Positions 32,839-45,000 of a stretch of 64,000 bases of DNA are shown here, piece by piece (the stretch's first letter is position 1; each line of letters opens with the position of its first letter). Location: contig NC_057377.1 of assembly GCF_016906535.1 (NCBI RefSeq), forward strand, positions 1 to 64,000. Reading direction: 5' to 3'. A program made the translations under genes and the position numbers. The notes beneath the pieces are model-generated. The model was not told the DNA's origin. It ran no database searches and worked only from the letters and a program-made list of their open reading frames with translations. Origin of the DNA: Rhizoctonia solani (Eukaryota; Basidiomycota; Agaricomycetes; Cantharellales; Ceratobasidiaceae).

Positions 32839-33770
32839 ATGTCCCCAAAATCTAAAAGTCTCACCCTCTCCCAGGCGGAGGGGAAAATGCTCTTGGTTCA
32901 GCTGCAGGAAGGCCCCACGTACCGCTCGTTGCACAGCTGAGACAGACAATACCCTACTGGATGTGGATGAACTGGTCTCGGCATCATTCAAGCAAGGTAT
33001 GCTTTCGTTTTTGCTTGGTGTCTTACGCTAAGCTATTTCAAGTAGTTCAATTTGCAAACGAGGACGTTGTTGAATATATGGCAGAGATTAATGCCTCAGG
33101 GATAGAGGACAGCTACGAAGGCAACGGCGATGGCGCTGGAAGCGGTCTGAAGGAAGGGACAAAGATGCCAATGGATGATGAGATGGCTGGCAACCGTAAG
33201 ACCACCAAACGTTGGGGCCGTGCTAGCGGCTCTAACATTTACTCAAAGCCACAGGAACAGATCATCATTGGAGGGGTCAAGAATTATCGCCCGTGTGGGG
33301 AGGGGTTGGCGCAAGGTTGGCATACATTACAACTGCAGTTCCCAAGAAGCACCAACAACTGGGAGTGTATCAAAGATAAGTACAATTGTAGGTGGTTTAT
33401 TTGTATCTATCACGACCCAATTCTAAGTAATACACATACGATTTCAGATGGCAAAAAGAAGGAAACCAACCAACAACGGAGAAGGTTCCAAGATCCACGA
33501 TGCTGTCCTTCAGCTCGAAGCAGAGCGCCTTGCTCAGGAAGAAACCGTTGACCTTGACGATGGGGAGTGGTTGGACTCTGACAAAGCTTTGGAGCCTTGC
33601 ATGAAGTCCGAGTCCGACGCTATCGTCACCCCGCTCCCCCTCCTTTTGTTCGTTCCAAACCCAATAGTTCGAAATCGAAAGGCAGGGCTCGCGAGCCCGA
33701 CATGATCATAATCGATTTGACAGATGAAAACGCAGCTCCCCTTCCAATCATTTGTGCCGGCTAAGCGAAA
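32839..33770 (+). pseudogene. Uncharacterised protein with SUMO-interaction motif IIIDLTDE, frame-damaged
   Basis: ATG at 32,839 reads MSPKSKSLTLSQAEGKMLLV. The next exon joins at 33,044 (VVQFANEDVVEYMAEINASG), then a basic region and KNYRPCGEGLAQGWHTLQLQ with NWECIKDKYN, which resembles a SANT/Myb-like DNA-binding module of fungal transposon-associated proteins. The next exon reads MAKRRKPTNNGEGSKIHDAV and ends with REPDMIIIDLTDENAAPLPI, a near-ideal SUMO-interacting motif, and a stop. The first exon meets an in-frame stop and a C-run near 33,630 shifts the frame, so the gene looks inactivated. Function unknown; nuclear localisation likely. Confidence 0.5.
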
Positions 33771-34541
33771 GGCGAGTTTGAGTGCGACAGCCAAGGAAAG
33801 TGTGATGGCCGAGTTGGGGATAACTTACTACGCTGCCAAGGCCGTGCAACTAAGCAAAGTTGAGTCGACTGCCGGTCGCTGCTGGGATGTACAAACCACA
33901 CTTGACCATATTTGTGCCACACTTTGGCCGCAATTGCACAATCGAACAACTCAAGAAGGGGTGGATCAACGCCAAGGAGTAATGCCGCCGACTGGAGCAC
34001 CAGGCCGACAACGTTGTTATGACCATGTCGATTTACAGGATCGCTATCCCTAAAGATGTGGGTGGGTGGTCAGCGGTGTGTTTTCCTAGTTTGCGGACAG
34101 GCTAGTGTACTTGCCTGGGCATTGTTCCTTGGCCACAGGCAAGCACACTACCCCACCTGCTCACCTCCATTGGCGCTTGAACCGGGGTGGACTCTATTGA
34201 CTTAACACTTGTGACTAAGCAATTCCCACACCCATGTTACTGTTAGTTAATAATTGCCGCTGCTGGGTGTCAGTGGTTTGTTGTTCCCTGTTGTTATCTG
34301 ATGCTTTTTGTTATTGTTTGCTGCTGTTGCTGTGGCTTGACTGGCACCCAGGGTGGCCCGCGGATTGTCTAGGGTTGACTTGATTGATTGAAATAACCCT
34401 AAGGCACACAAGAGACTGGTGAGCTCGAACATAGCTTTCTTTTTCCCTTTCACCCCAGCCTGACTTGTTTGCGCTGCTGGCAAGAGAACAAAGAAAGACT
34501 CACTTGATTATTCTGCCTTTACACACTCATCTTGTACCACT
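33771..34541. other. Gene-poor DNA between two damaged genes
   Basis: The first 100 bp continue a coding-like stretch (KRKASLSATAKESVMAELGI), perhaps further tail of the preceding gene. The rest, including G/T-rich trinucleotide-like sequence at 34,260-34,340, shows no gene. Confidence 0.35.
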
Positions 34542-37459
34542 ATGTCTTCACACTTTTCGTCTCCCGATTCCAGCGAGCCTGAGGAATCCTTCGAGGTTGA
34601 CCTAAGGAAAGATGTGGATAAGAACCTGCCAGCGATCAAGCTTGTTACGCTGAGAGAATGGTTAGCAATATGGCTGCGCTTGGACCGTGAATCAACACCT
34701 CAGCTCCGAGATGCCTTTTGCCTATGCAGTCACTTCTATGATCCTGAGTCAAGAAGTTTACGTCGTGCTCAGATCACCTTCAATGACTGTCGTCCCCTGA
34801 ACAATGTGACCATTCATCAACTTGCGGATGTCGACTCAGCGGTTGGTGTTGCCCCGCGGGTCATACCTTTGATTCAATCGCCAACATTGAAAACTGTCAA
34901 GTACTACATGATGCGAAGCATGTCACACACATTAACTTCCGATCTTCACATTGGGACACTGGATCTTCCGCTAGGCGGCGATATTACAAAGGTTAGCACA
35001 TCTCATGAACATTGATGGTCAAGGATATGACTGACAATTTTCTATCCCAGCCTATGTACATTCATAAGGTACCCAACATCCAATTCTTAGATCTAGGCAA
35101 TAATGGAATGTTCAGGATCCATTTCCCACTTTTGGGAACTACTGGGATCGACATGTACCTGAGCGACTCCCAAATGGCTCAACTCTACGACTTAGTCTTC
35201 CATCCAGCAGCTTTACAGACCCTTCCAGAGGATCTAGTACGAGAATGGCCCGGCAGCTATGAGGATGAGAGGTTCAGAAGTCAGAACCACAAATCCAAAC
35301 GCAAGGAGTACCAAAGCCAGGGGGGTGGGGCTCAAGACATGCGTGGTGGCACAACACAACAAACTGGTCGAGATGTCCATGTTGAATACCTGCAAGGATG
35401 GTTGGACCGTGCAAGGGAGATCATTCACGGGGCTGAGGAGCTGCGCTGGGCTAGGTACTTTTTTCTGTTGTACGAGCTCAGGGGAGTGAAGAACCGGGAA
35501 GGCAGTGTACATCCACCTCCAGAAATTCCTCCGGTGAATATTCCTGATAATTTTATGGACGGAAATGAAGGTGTGAACACACAGCCGATGGAGTGTAACC
35601 TTTATTCTGACAACGGTTACATGGTTTCTAGATGTTGAAGTAGAGGTCGACCCAGAGAGCCCCAGGGTGAAAGCTGTTGAAAGTGTTCTCAGCCACTTTG
35701 ATACCACGTTATTTATGCCTGGCATGTGGTTCATTGATATTGCCACCCGCGTCACTATTTCGCCAAACCCTGACAATCCATCAGAGTGCACCTTTGCAGA
35801 TGCGGATATGCATTCCCTCCTTTTCCAACACTACACAGGCTTACCATTTGCAAGGTGTGAAGAACTTGTCAATGGGCGAGGGAACCACTATCAAAAGGAC
35901 GAAGTTGCCCACTTGAACGTTCTTGCCGGCGGTCGCTTGACCATTCCTGATTGGCGGCGAAACGACTGTGGCATAACGTATGCGCAGATATACACCACTG
36001 ACAAAAGCAACACATACAACATTGCACTTGCTCAGAATGCACAACGAACCAGCGCTATACGGATGCTTGAGTCGTGGGACCAAGAGCTCACTATGCATAT
36101 CAATGGATTAATGTCCACCTTTGAAAATTCAGCTCACAACCACGGCGTAGCCTTGCGTATTGAGACTCGTGTAGAGTATCAAAACTATCCCACTTGTCAT
36201 TTAAGAGTACCAGATGAGTTGCTCCGGAGGTGCGTGTATGTGTTAGACCGGGATGTATTCTGGTGAGCAAATGTTCTTATTATCTCCATTGAAGATATGC
36301 TCAATTGAGATAGGACATGGAAACGTTATCGCCTTATGTCAATGAGAAGTGTCATGTGCCAATGGATGGCTGCTCGAAGCACGTTTACTCTGAACCGACT
36401 CCAGAGGCTGGCACGCTACTCATCATCATGGAATACATGATGAATGCACTTGTCAATCGTCCGGCCTCTGGAGGTACCTGGGATCAGGTTCACAATGTAG
36501 CATGCGTTCATAAGATGAAGGGCAGAAAACTTGTTCCAACACGAAAGCTAGGCGCACTGTTTCTTCCCACGATTCGCTTCAAGAAAAACCAGCAACCACG
36601 TGTTAGTTGTAACCGAGTTCTCAACAAAGCAACCATTCTTTACTTGCTGGGTGCTCGAGGCCAATCAATCACTGATACCATGGCTTTTGATAAAATCATT
36701 GGAGCCAATCTTCAAAAGCGACCACGCGATGAAGATCCTCGGCCCTGGGAAAATGCGGGTGTCCAAAATGCCAGCGCGGTTCCCATATCAAACAAGCAAC
36801 GTTTGGTCACGATTCGGAGTACACACGATGTGGCAAACCCAATACCTGGTCCCGACTATGTGCAAGACCAAGAACAGTACTCGTCTGAAGAAGACGATCC
36901 AGAAGAGCGAGAGAGTGCTGCACCTCTTAAGCAGCAGCTCTGGAACGTGATCTGCAACTATCCGATCCAGATAATGAACAAGGCTCCTAACCGCTCTCAA
37001 CCACGTGAATCATGGTGCCGGCTTGGCAAAGACGAACTTGTGGCGGTAACACATGATTTCTTCACCAGCATGGAGAATCTCACAAGGGCATTCGAGTCAT
37101 ACTATCTTTTCCCTGCTGATGCCAACAAGTGGAATACCACCGTGGCTCACCTATTTCCATTGATCGAGGGCAACGTTGCAAATCTTGAAAAGCGACAAGG
37201 AGTTTCAAACTTGGGAGTGGTGGTGGAACTCTGTACAATGCAGATAGGGCTTTCTGAACCACAACGAGCTCAACTAGTTAAAGACGCTAGGCAATATGTC
37301 TCAGAAAATTGGGCTTGGTTGCCTTTGGGAACAGGCAAGAATCACTTGTGGTCGACTGGTGTCAGTAATGTACCCAAATCTGCACAACAAGTAGGGCCAC
37401 TGAAGGGAGGGCCGTGGATAATTCGTAACCCTAGGTTGCTTCGCGCTGGTACTAATTAA
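34542..37459 (+). pseudogene. Large uncharacterised gene, about 950 codons, with two or more frame breaks
   Basis: ATG at 34,542 (MSSHFSSPDSSEPEESFEVD). Coding blocks are 34,542-34,991, 35,051-35,630, 35,640-36,263 and 36,317-37,459. Notable segments are KLVTLREWLAIWLRLDREST, IQFLDLGNNGMFRIHFPLLG, the basic QNHKSKRKEYQSQGGG, GITYAQIYTTDKSNTYNIAL, and a C-terminal domain with SWCRLGKDELVAVTHDFFTS. The order recalls large Agaricomycete proteins of unknown function, from memory only. Near 35,625 one extra base separates DNGY from WFLDVEVEVDPESP. Near 36,440 the frame changes again inside the last exon. With the intact helicase nearby as a control, these look like real lesions. Confidence 0.5.
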
Positions 37460-37739
37460 CTAGATACCATGCTATTATTATTTAATGTATCTGCATCTTT
37501 AATTGCAACTTGTAGAATGATGGCAAATTGTGTCCAACATTCTTTTGACTAATATATATTTCAAAGCATTTATGTACAACCGACATTGCTTTAGTTTTCA
37601 ACAAATCAATATCTGTGTTTCTATCTTGTGGTAAAAATACAAATATAAACACAAGCACATAGTGTAGATCTGTGTATCTATGTACGTACAAGAGACCTGT
37701 GTGGGCAATACTACATTCCCTCATGATCCACCTTTGATT

Positions 37740-39100
37740 TTCACTTTATAGTTTTCATAGCTGTGTAAGAATCACTCATCTGTTGGGTACAGACCCATTT
37801 CGTGCTCACAGGCAAATGGACCCTAGGTGCAGGTCTCCCCCATAAGGCCCAAATTTATATATCCAAGTGCTCAATTCTAGATCTGAAAATCATAAGTACA
37901 AGCAATGGGTGTGTTTCCATAAGGGATTTAGAGCGGTTGAGCCATTCCTAAAGTGGCCATTTAAAGGTGAGGCCCAGCCCAGATGCATTTTGCACCGTGG
38001 AACTTGATGTGGAATGCATTTCATACAGATCTAGACGCTGAAGGAGGGGTGTGATAAATATCTGGACCACCTATCTAGCAGGGGGGGGTCGACTCCCCCG
38101 CTATTTTTTAAGAATGTATTTAGCTATGAAATACACTTGATTGGGGTAGTAATATAACATCCCACCAGTCCTTTGCCTTATTGGGGTGTTGCAGACTAAA
38201 GGCAATTGCATATATTTGTCAAGTGATAATATTTTTGATTGTCTAAGGCAAGGGATTGGGGCTGTTGTCAAAAAATTGCAAGCACCTCTATTGCAGCTCT
38301 CTCCAACCAACTACAACTTCCTAGCTACAATGTTGAACACAAGCCCTTTGCCTATCTCCAACAAAACTTGCAGCTGGTGGACACACCTGGGGGCAGCAAG
38401 GGAATCCTATAGCTATGGACAACGGAGGAAAGCGCTGGGAGGCACAGTCACCCTACTACAGTGGAAAGGCAAAGCTTGTGCCTCCACTCCATCTAAGCTG
38501 CCCTCAACTTCTGCACCAAGCCTGAAGAAGCAAGGTTGACTTACTACATATATATACAGTTTCAATGGCCTAAGAGGGGCATATATCAGGTCTCATGCAC
38601 AGAATTTATATTTTAATTATGATTTTAGAAATAAAGTCTATTTTACATGGACCATTCCTTACAGAAAGGCAATACATGAGGTCCAAGCTTGGGCACAGCC
38701 TAGCACAGCTTCTACCGTGCGGGCCAAATCCGTCCCGTCCCAATGGACGGATTTAGGACAACGGATTCAGAAGAAATCCTTACAGAAACGTATCCAACTT
38801 GGCCAATTTCAATAACAGTTGAGTGTAATTTACCATGCATATAGTTGTTGTGATCAATATAAGATTGGGCTTACCACTTATAAACCATGTGGGGGGAGCT
38901 AAGATACCACCCTTGAATGCTATGAATGTTAGTGAGGACCACCCCAACTTTGCGTATTCCATAATGCTAGACAACAAATACACTTGACCAGCCAGTCTCA
39001 GAAAAGCTATACGCATCAATACAGCCTTGAAAACCCTATATTACCTTGGTAATACTTTTTGTATTAGGATCAGAAAGCCTAGTCACCCTTATCTACTCAC
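37740..39100. mobile_element. Family A element interrupted by a family B insertion (A4)
   Basis: 37,780-37,860 (GGTACAGACCCATTTCGTGC) matches 40,310-40,390. 38,806-39,100 (TTACCATGCATATAGTTGTT; ATTAGGATCAGAAAGCCTAG) matches 40,465-40,730. The B3 element lies exactly between them, so B3 jumped into an older A copy. Neither A terminus is preserved. Confidence 0.7.
37907..38795. mobile_element. Complete family B element nested in A4 (B3), 889 bp
   Basis: The left end GGGTGTGTTTCCATAAGGGA pairs with the right end TCCTTACAGAAACGTATCC. Flanks are AAT and AAC. Internal palindrome GGGGGGGTCGACTCCCCC near 38,080-38,100. Right half shared with B4 and B6. Confidence 0.75.
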
Positions 39101-39317
39101 TGCATGTTTGATATTCCAACCACGAAATGTAACCAGGCAAGTACTACATCCACAAGACTAGACACACAGGCTTATCTGTGCCCGTGAAGTAAGTTATTAA
39201 TAATATTTCTAAGTCTACCAACAATTTTGACAGCTTCATTATGGGAGATTGGCTTTTGATTTGACGCCTTGGCTAAACAATAATGAGCCGGCTCAACATT
39301 ACATTAGTACTTATACA

Positions 39318-39827
39318 CTACCCACTTTCTTTGGTAGCATCTTTGTTGTCCAGATCTTCTGCGTCCAGAGAAGGTAAATCCAGTGCCTTGTCCTCCTTGT
39401 CCTCTGCCAGACTGTGAAAATGCTGATTGTCTGAAGGATTGCAGTCTTTCATGTTGTAAGGTGGGTTTTCCAGCACAATCTTGTCTTCTGCCTGAGTCTC
39501 AAGAGCAACACTATGCTGATGTCTTGTGATATTAGCGGGACTTGGTGATACATTGAACAACTCTGTATGTGTATGCTTGGAAATCAATTGGTCATAGTTT
39601 TCTAACCTTATAGCGCTGGTCAAGGGAATTAACTCACTTCCGGAAGACAAAGATTGCCTGGAGCTGAGTGCTGGGCTACTGCTTCCTGTATCAGTGTCCA
39701 ATCTCTTGACGCTTCGTGTTCCCTGTACATGGGTTAGCACAATTGTAGAGCAGTGATGGTAAATGCAAACCCTATTTGTTTGCAAGTTGTTTGTGTGTTG
39801 GGTAACATGGGCTTTTCTCTTAGGCAT
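39318..39827 (-). CDS. Hypothetical acidic Ser-rich protein
   Basis: ATG at 39,827 (MPKRKAHVTQHTNNLQTNR). A 48-bp intron with GTTTGC donor, TGCTAAC branch and TACAG acceptor can be removed without changing frame, giving about 152 residues. The second exon reads GTRSVKRLDTDTGSSSPALS and ends in an acidic stretch SLDAEDLDNKDATKESG, where a GTGGGT donor-like site could extend it. The basic start and disordered acidic tail suggest a nuclear protein. No family recognised. Confidence 0.4.
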   Translation of the reverse strand: MPKRKAHVTQHTNNLQTNRVCIYHHCSTIVLTHVQGTRSVKRLDTDTGSSSPALSSRQSLSSGSELIPLTSAIRLENYDQLISKHTHTELFNVSPSPANITRHQHSVALETQAEDKIVLENPPYNMKDCNPSDNQHFHSLAEDKEDKALDLPSLDAEDLDNKDATKESG

Positions 39828-40250
39828 TATAATGAATTGATTCAAGCACAACAGGCCCAAGGGTTAGAAAGTGGGCAATATTACAGCAAAGGTAAATGAT
39901 TGATAAGGGTATTGTAAATACTAAGTACAAAGATGCTACAAGGGACTCTTCCCTTGAGCACATGCATAATACAAGTCATAAAGAGATACCCGGATAACTG
40001 ATGGGGAAATAAGGAACAAATGTAGGACAATATGAAGCTATAGGCAGATATATACAGAATGTACCATTATTATTGTCACAGTGCCAAGGACAATGTCATG
40101 CATATACCTCATTTAGGGCCAGAAGGAACTGGACCATGTGAGTGCGCAACCCCCAAATACCTTCCCTCTGTCAATGCTGCTGGCTGTCAAGCCGCTGTAA
40201 GACAGTTTTCTCAGTATACGGCGATAGGATTTCTAACAATCTATTTTATC
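39828..40250. other. Intergenic DNA, no gene seen
   Basis: Short frames only. Confidence 0.4.
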
Positions 40251-40253
40251 AAT

Positions 40254-41181
40254 GGGTAACTACCCGTAAGCATGAGTGATTTAGAAGTTCTAAATTGTTT
40301 GATCATTGGTCTGTCGGATACAGACCAATTCCGTGCTCACATGCAAGCAAACCCCAGGCGCATAACTCCCCCGTAAAGCCAAAAGGCACACATCCACGCA
40401 ACCAACTCTAGAATTTAAAACACACTACCATGATCAATTTAGTCAATTTGTAATATAGTTGAACATAATTGACCATGCATATAGTCGTCGGGATCAATAT
40501 ACAGTTGGGTTTGAGCACTTATAAACTGTGCAGGGAGCTCAGATACCACCTCTGAAAGCTATGAATATAATTGAGGACCATCCCAACCTTGTGTATTCTA
40601 TTATACTAGATGACAGAGGTGCTCAACCGGCCTGCCTCAGAAAAGCCATACGCGTCAGCGTGACCTTAGTAGCTCTGTACTATCTTGGTACCACCCTTTG
40701 TAATAGGATTAGAAAGCCTAGCCGTTGTTATCTTAGACGCCCGATTGTGGTAATTGCACAGGAAGATTAGTGGGAGGGATCAGGCAGATTTTATTTATAT
40801 TGCTTCAGCTCAATCAGTCACACGTTGGCGCTGGCGGCCTTTGGAGGAGGTCTAGCAAGCTCCGGGCAGCTTTCCAGAGTATGTATGCGTGCATTGTGTT
40901 GCACTTATTGCATTCACAAATTTGCACGCTGGTATAAGATGTAGACCCTGAGTCATTTAGAACATGTTATGAAGTCTAGAAAAGGGAGTACCCACCCTCT
41001 CTAGATTTCAATGACAATCCTCATCATTTCAAAATTAGACTTGCAGGCCAAGGTCACTTCCAACGGATGCAATGTAATTTGATATGTTTCTAGGGTCTGT
41101 ATTTACATCCAAGGAATCTAGACTGCTCTGACTTCTAAACTTTGTTCTAGATTGCTGATTTTGCCTTGCGGGTAGTCACCC
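40254..41181. mobile_element. Complete family A PIF/Harbinger-like element (A5), 928 bp
   Basis: The left end GGGTAACTACCCGTAAGC pairs with the right end GCGGGTAGTCACCC. AAT lies on both sides (40,251-40,253 and 41,182-41,184). It contains the 80-codon transposase-like remnant at 40,528-40,770 in one open frame. Confidence 0.82.
40528..40770 (+). pseudogene. Transposase N-terminal remnant in A5
   Basis: Reads NIIEDHPNLVYSIILDDRGA and VALYYLGTTLCNRIRKPSRC, homologous to the remnants in A1 and A8. It lacks any DDE catalytic domain, so the element depends on a partner in trans. Confidence 0.5.
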
Positions 41182-41249
41182 AATATGTATATACATTTAT
41201 CTGATTAAAATTCAGGCTTGCTACAATTTGACAGTTTCCAATTGTTGAT

Positions 41250-41540
41250 ATTCAGCCTTGTTCGGGAGCCACATGCATTTTTGTAGTTCAAAAAACCATA
41301 AAAGAGCCCGCAATGTACCCCTGAGTCATGTTGGATGGCTATGGATATTATCTAATTCAATAAGGGAAGTTGACCCCCCCCACCCGCTAGACAGGTAGTT
41401 TGGACATATGAAACACCCGCGCTCTAGCATCTGGATCTGCACTTGACACATTTCACATCAAGTCCCACGGCAAATAGCACATCCGGGCTGGGCCTTGTCT
41501 CTAATTGGTTGCTTTAAAATGACTTTCAAATCACATTATT
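41250..41540. mobile_element. Inverted fragment of family B left half (B7 relic)
   Basis: The reverse complement of 41,370-41,530 matches 37,960-38,100 (GGCCCAGCCC, CTTGATGTGRAATG, GACAGGTAG). No ends are preserved. Confidence 0.55.
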
Positions 41541-42039
41541 TGCTGATCCCAAACCTTATTTAGCCACATTTCAAGGTCAAACACGGAGAGAATGGGTCCC
41601 TGAAATCAGGGTTTAAGCACGCATCCATGGTTTCTCTATATTTGGCTAACAATTGTGATACTAAGGGGAAAGCAATACAGTGCTCAGGGTTTGCAATAGA
41701 TAGAAATATTCAGCCATCTGCGGTCTGCATGCTAAATATGGTCAAAGCCTTTGGGCAAGGTTATTTCTTTCAATGTTGCTGATCAAATTGGGGTTAGGGG
41801 GAAAAAATTAATTACTTCCTATCCGGCAGCACATGAAGTTAGGTTAAAACCAGGTGATATTGGCTGTCAGGCATGTCACAGTTGTCGAATCAAAGCTGTA
41901 ACAATCCTTGTACTTAAAAGTGGTAATAGCCTCTAAACCAAGACCTTACACCCACTCAACTTCCCCTTGAGCAACTTTTCAATCTGCAGCTTTAAGCTAC
42001 ACTTTCCAGTTTCAACACTTTATATCACTCTCATCAGCT
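41541..42039. other. Upstream region of the helicase gene
   Basis: No other gene seen. The last 60 bp are pyrimidine-rich with a TTTATATCA element near 42,020, compatible with a promoter. No CACGTG box, unlike the cluster genes. Confidence 0.4.
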
Positions 42040-45000
42040 ATGCCTTTGACTCCTCTTTCGCACTCTGTCCTTTACTTGTTTGAAGCTGCTGCCATGAATG
42101 AGGCTCATCCATTCCACTGTCCTCCTTGGACAAGCAGCGTGTGGAGGTCCATCTTTGGACTTGTACCACTTCCACAGTATGAGGAGTACGAGGATCTGGA
42201 GATTGATGTGGTGGGTGATGCTGACCCAGAGTTGGATGCAAGCAAGGATAGTGGTTTTGCAGTCCCTGAGGCTGTATTAAGGTCTGTCACCAAAAACCGG
42301 CGCAAAGCACTTGGGTTGGAAGAGCGTCATGCTGCAGAGAGGTTTTTGCAATACTTCTGGAGTACTTGGAAGGAAGACTATGCAAGAGGAACACCAATCA
42401 GGGAGACCATCAAATCCACTGCTCGAGGAGGAAAGCGGGGTGGGCCTGATTCTTATGGCTATACTGCGTTCCGGAGTCTGGTGCTGGCAATGATTAACAG
42501 GAAAGGTGGCGTAATGAGTCAGGTGGAGGACATCTTGACCAGAATAGGAGCAACTCCTGCCAACATTTGGAAAGACAATAGGAGTCTGAATAGGGTAAGT
42601 GGTAAATAATCCAAGATATTGTATCATTTAACTGTTTTAATTCATACAGGAACGTCCAGCTAGTAAGCGGGTACTGGAACATCAGGTGCCTATTACAGAC
42701 AGCCATCAAAGGATTGAAGAGCGTGATGTGCAAGCTGCATTGGCTCGAGGTTTATTTGGAGACCATGCAGTTAGCAGTTGTGGGACAATTGTTCCTGAAT
42801 ATATTCCAGCAATCCGCTGCTTTGCTCAGCGGAAGTATGAAAACAAAGCCCAAAGCTTAAAGCGCAAGGTGGCTACCTCATCTTCCTGGATGCAGAAAGT
42901 GGATGCAAAGCTACAAGGTTAGTGAAGGAACTTTTTCTAAAGGATTGGATTTAATACCTTTCAACCACCAGAGGCTCAAGAGTTGAAATTGCCTGCGGCA
43001 TTGCGTGGTGCAACCAGTGCTTTGGCCGAGTGGCAAAGGACAGCTACGGAGACTAAGGAAGTTGATGACTTGCATTTCCATAGCAGGGAGACTTCACTGA
43101 AGCAGCTGTGGTTGAGTCTTGGTTTTGGTAATTCCGAAGAGGCTGGAAGTAAGCTACAAAAAATACCAATGCGTCTTGGATGATGTGCTAATATAAACTG
43201 TTCAACCAGAGACTTCTAAACCAAAGGTCAAGTCTGCGCAGGGAGCTCCAACCGAAGCCGAGATGCAAGCGGCTTATGCCTACTACCTTGAGGAGTACTG
43301 CCATGGCATTGGTTCGTTGGATGAGTCTGAGCTTCCTGTTCTTGAATCTGGAATTGCTGGTCTGCATAACTTGGCAGAAGGAAGCCATGACATTGGTGTT
43401 GCGCATCTCATGTCATTCTCAGCCAAACACCTGTGGAATCTCTTGGGCTTACCTGGAGCGAATCAATTCCCATTTGCAGAACCTGGTGCCAACAACACTC
43501 TGAACAGCTCTACATCTCAGCACAAAACCCGTGCCGTACCATTTTGGCATCAGCTAGTAGGGACACTCAAGATTTTGGAAGGTGCATTCACACAGAGAAC
43601 AGGGACTCGTGCTCAACCAGCTTTACTATGTGACAATGTTGGACTTGGGAAGACAGTCCAAATCATTGGTGTTATTAGCATGCTGGAGCACTACTACAAA
43701 CAGCAGGAGCTTCCAGTTGAACAGCGTCTTGCGCCGCCTGCATTTACAAAGGGTAAGCTTTTACTTGCAATATATTTGGTACCTGCTTGAGCTAAATGCT
43801 TTCTTTCATAGATAATGGAACACCCTACTTTGGTGGTGAAAAGAGTATCCCTAACCTACCATCAATTGTAATTGCTCCTCGTACGCTTGGAAACCAATGG
43901 GTTGAACAATGGAACAAATTCACTCAGCTTGGCAGTTTTGTTGTCATTCATTACACTGTTGACAATGGACCCCTGGAGACCTTTTTCAGTGATCCCAAAG
44001 GGCCATACAAGACAGCAGCTGGGCAAAACTTGGAGCATGCAGGGCGAGTGATTATTATAGCAGACCTTTTGGTAAGTATATTTAAATGGTGCCAAAGTTT
44101 AGATAACAAAACAGTTATGACTATTTTTCAAGGCAATCTCTAAGGAGGCTAAACGATGCTTGCAACCACCCCCAGAGCTGAAAGGCAAGGATGCCAAGGA
44201 GCACGAGGCTAAGGGAGAGGCACCTGCATTGAAAATTGGTGTCAATGCTGCAGGCTCCTTGTTTGGTATGCGCTTCCGGGTAGCAGCAATTGATGAGATA
44301 CACAACCTCCGGAACAGTAGTCATAGTCAACGAGGGGTCCAGTTCATTAGCGAGTCTTCATGCTTGGTCATTGGTGCAACAGCCACACCTTTATTTACTG
44401 CACTCAAGGTGAGAAGCAGATATTTTTTGTCTATAAGTCTTTTTGTTATTGACCATAAGCGCCATCTATATGTAACAGTGTTTGTTTGCCCTTGCACAAA
44501 ATCTACGCTACCAGCCACTACTTGGTGACAAGGGCCTCCAGGTTTGGAACGAAGTGCAAGAAATGCTGGTGGACGGCAGCAAAAATTGGCGACTCAACAG
44601 CAAAGCAATTGTGGAAGCAACTATTGAGAAAGAAGTGAAAGAAGTGTTATCATTGGCCAAAATCAGCTCCCAAGATCCTCGTGCTACTAAAATCAAGGAT
44701 GACGTTTGGGCTAAATACGAGAATGAGGACCAGCAAAGTATTCTCCGCATGATCCATTTATCCAAACAACCAGTCAACATCCTGCGTTTGATTCTTTATC
44801 CCATCATGATCCGTCGTACAAGTGAGTCGCTGGACTTTGCAGGAAAAAGAATTTTGGATCTTCCGTTTGTTCAAAAGTTCATTGCTTGGTCCCCAATGAA
44901 CGAAGAGGAGAAGGAAATGCAACATTTGATTAATCAGGAGCATACCCGACGGAAAACCACAAAGTAAGTATCTTCATTTCTGCTACTATCTACAACTGCT

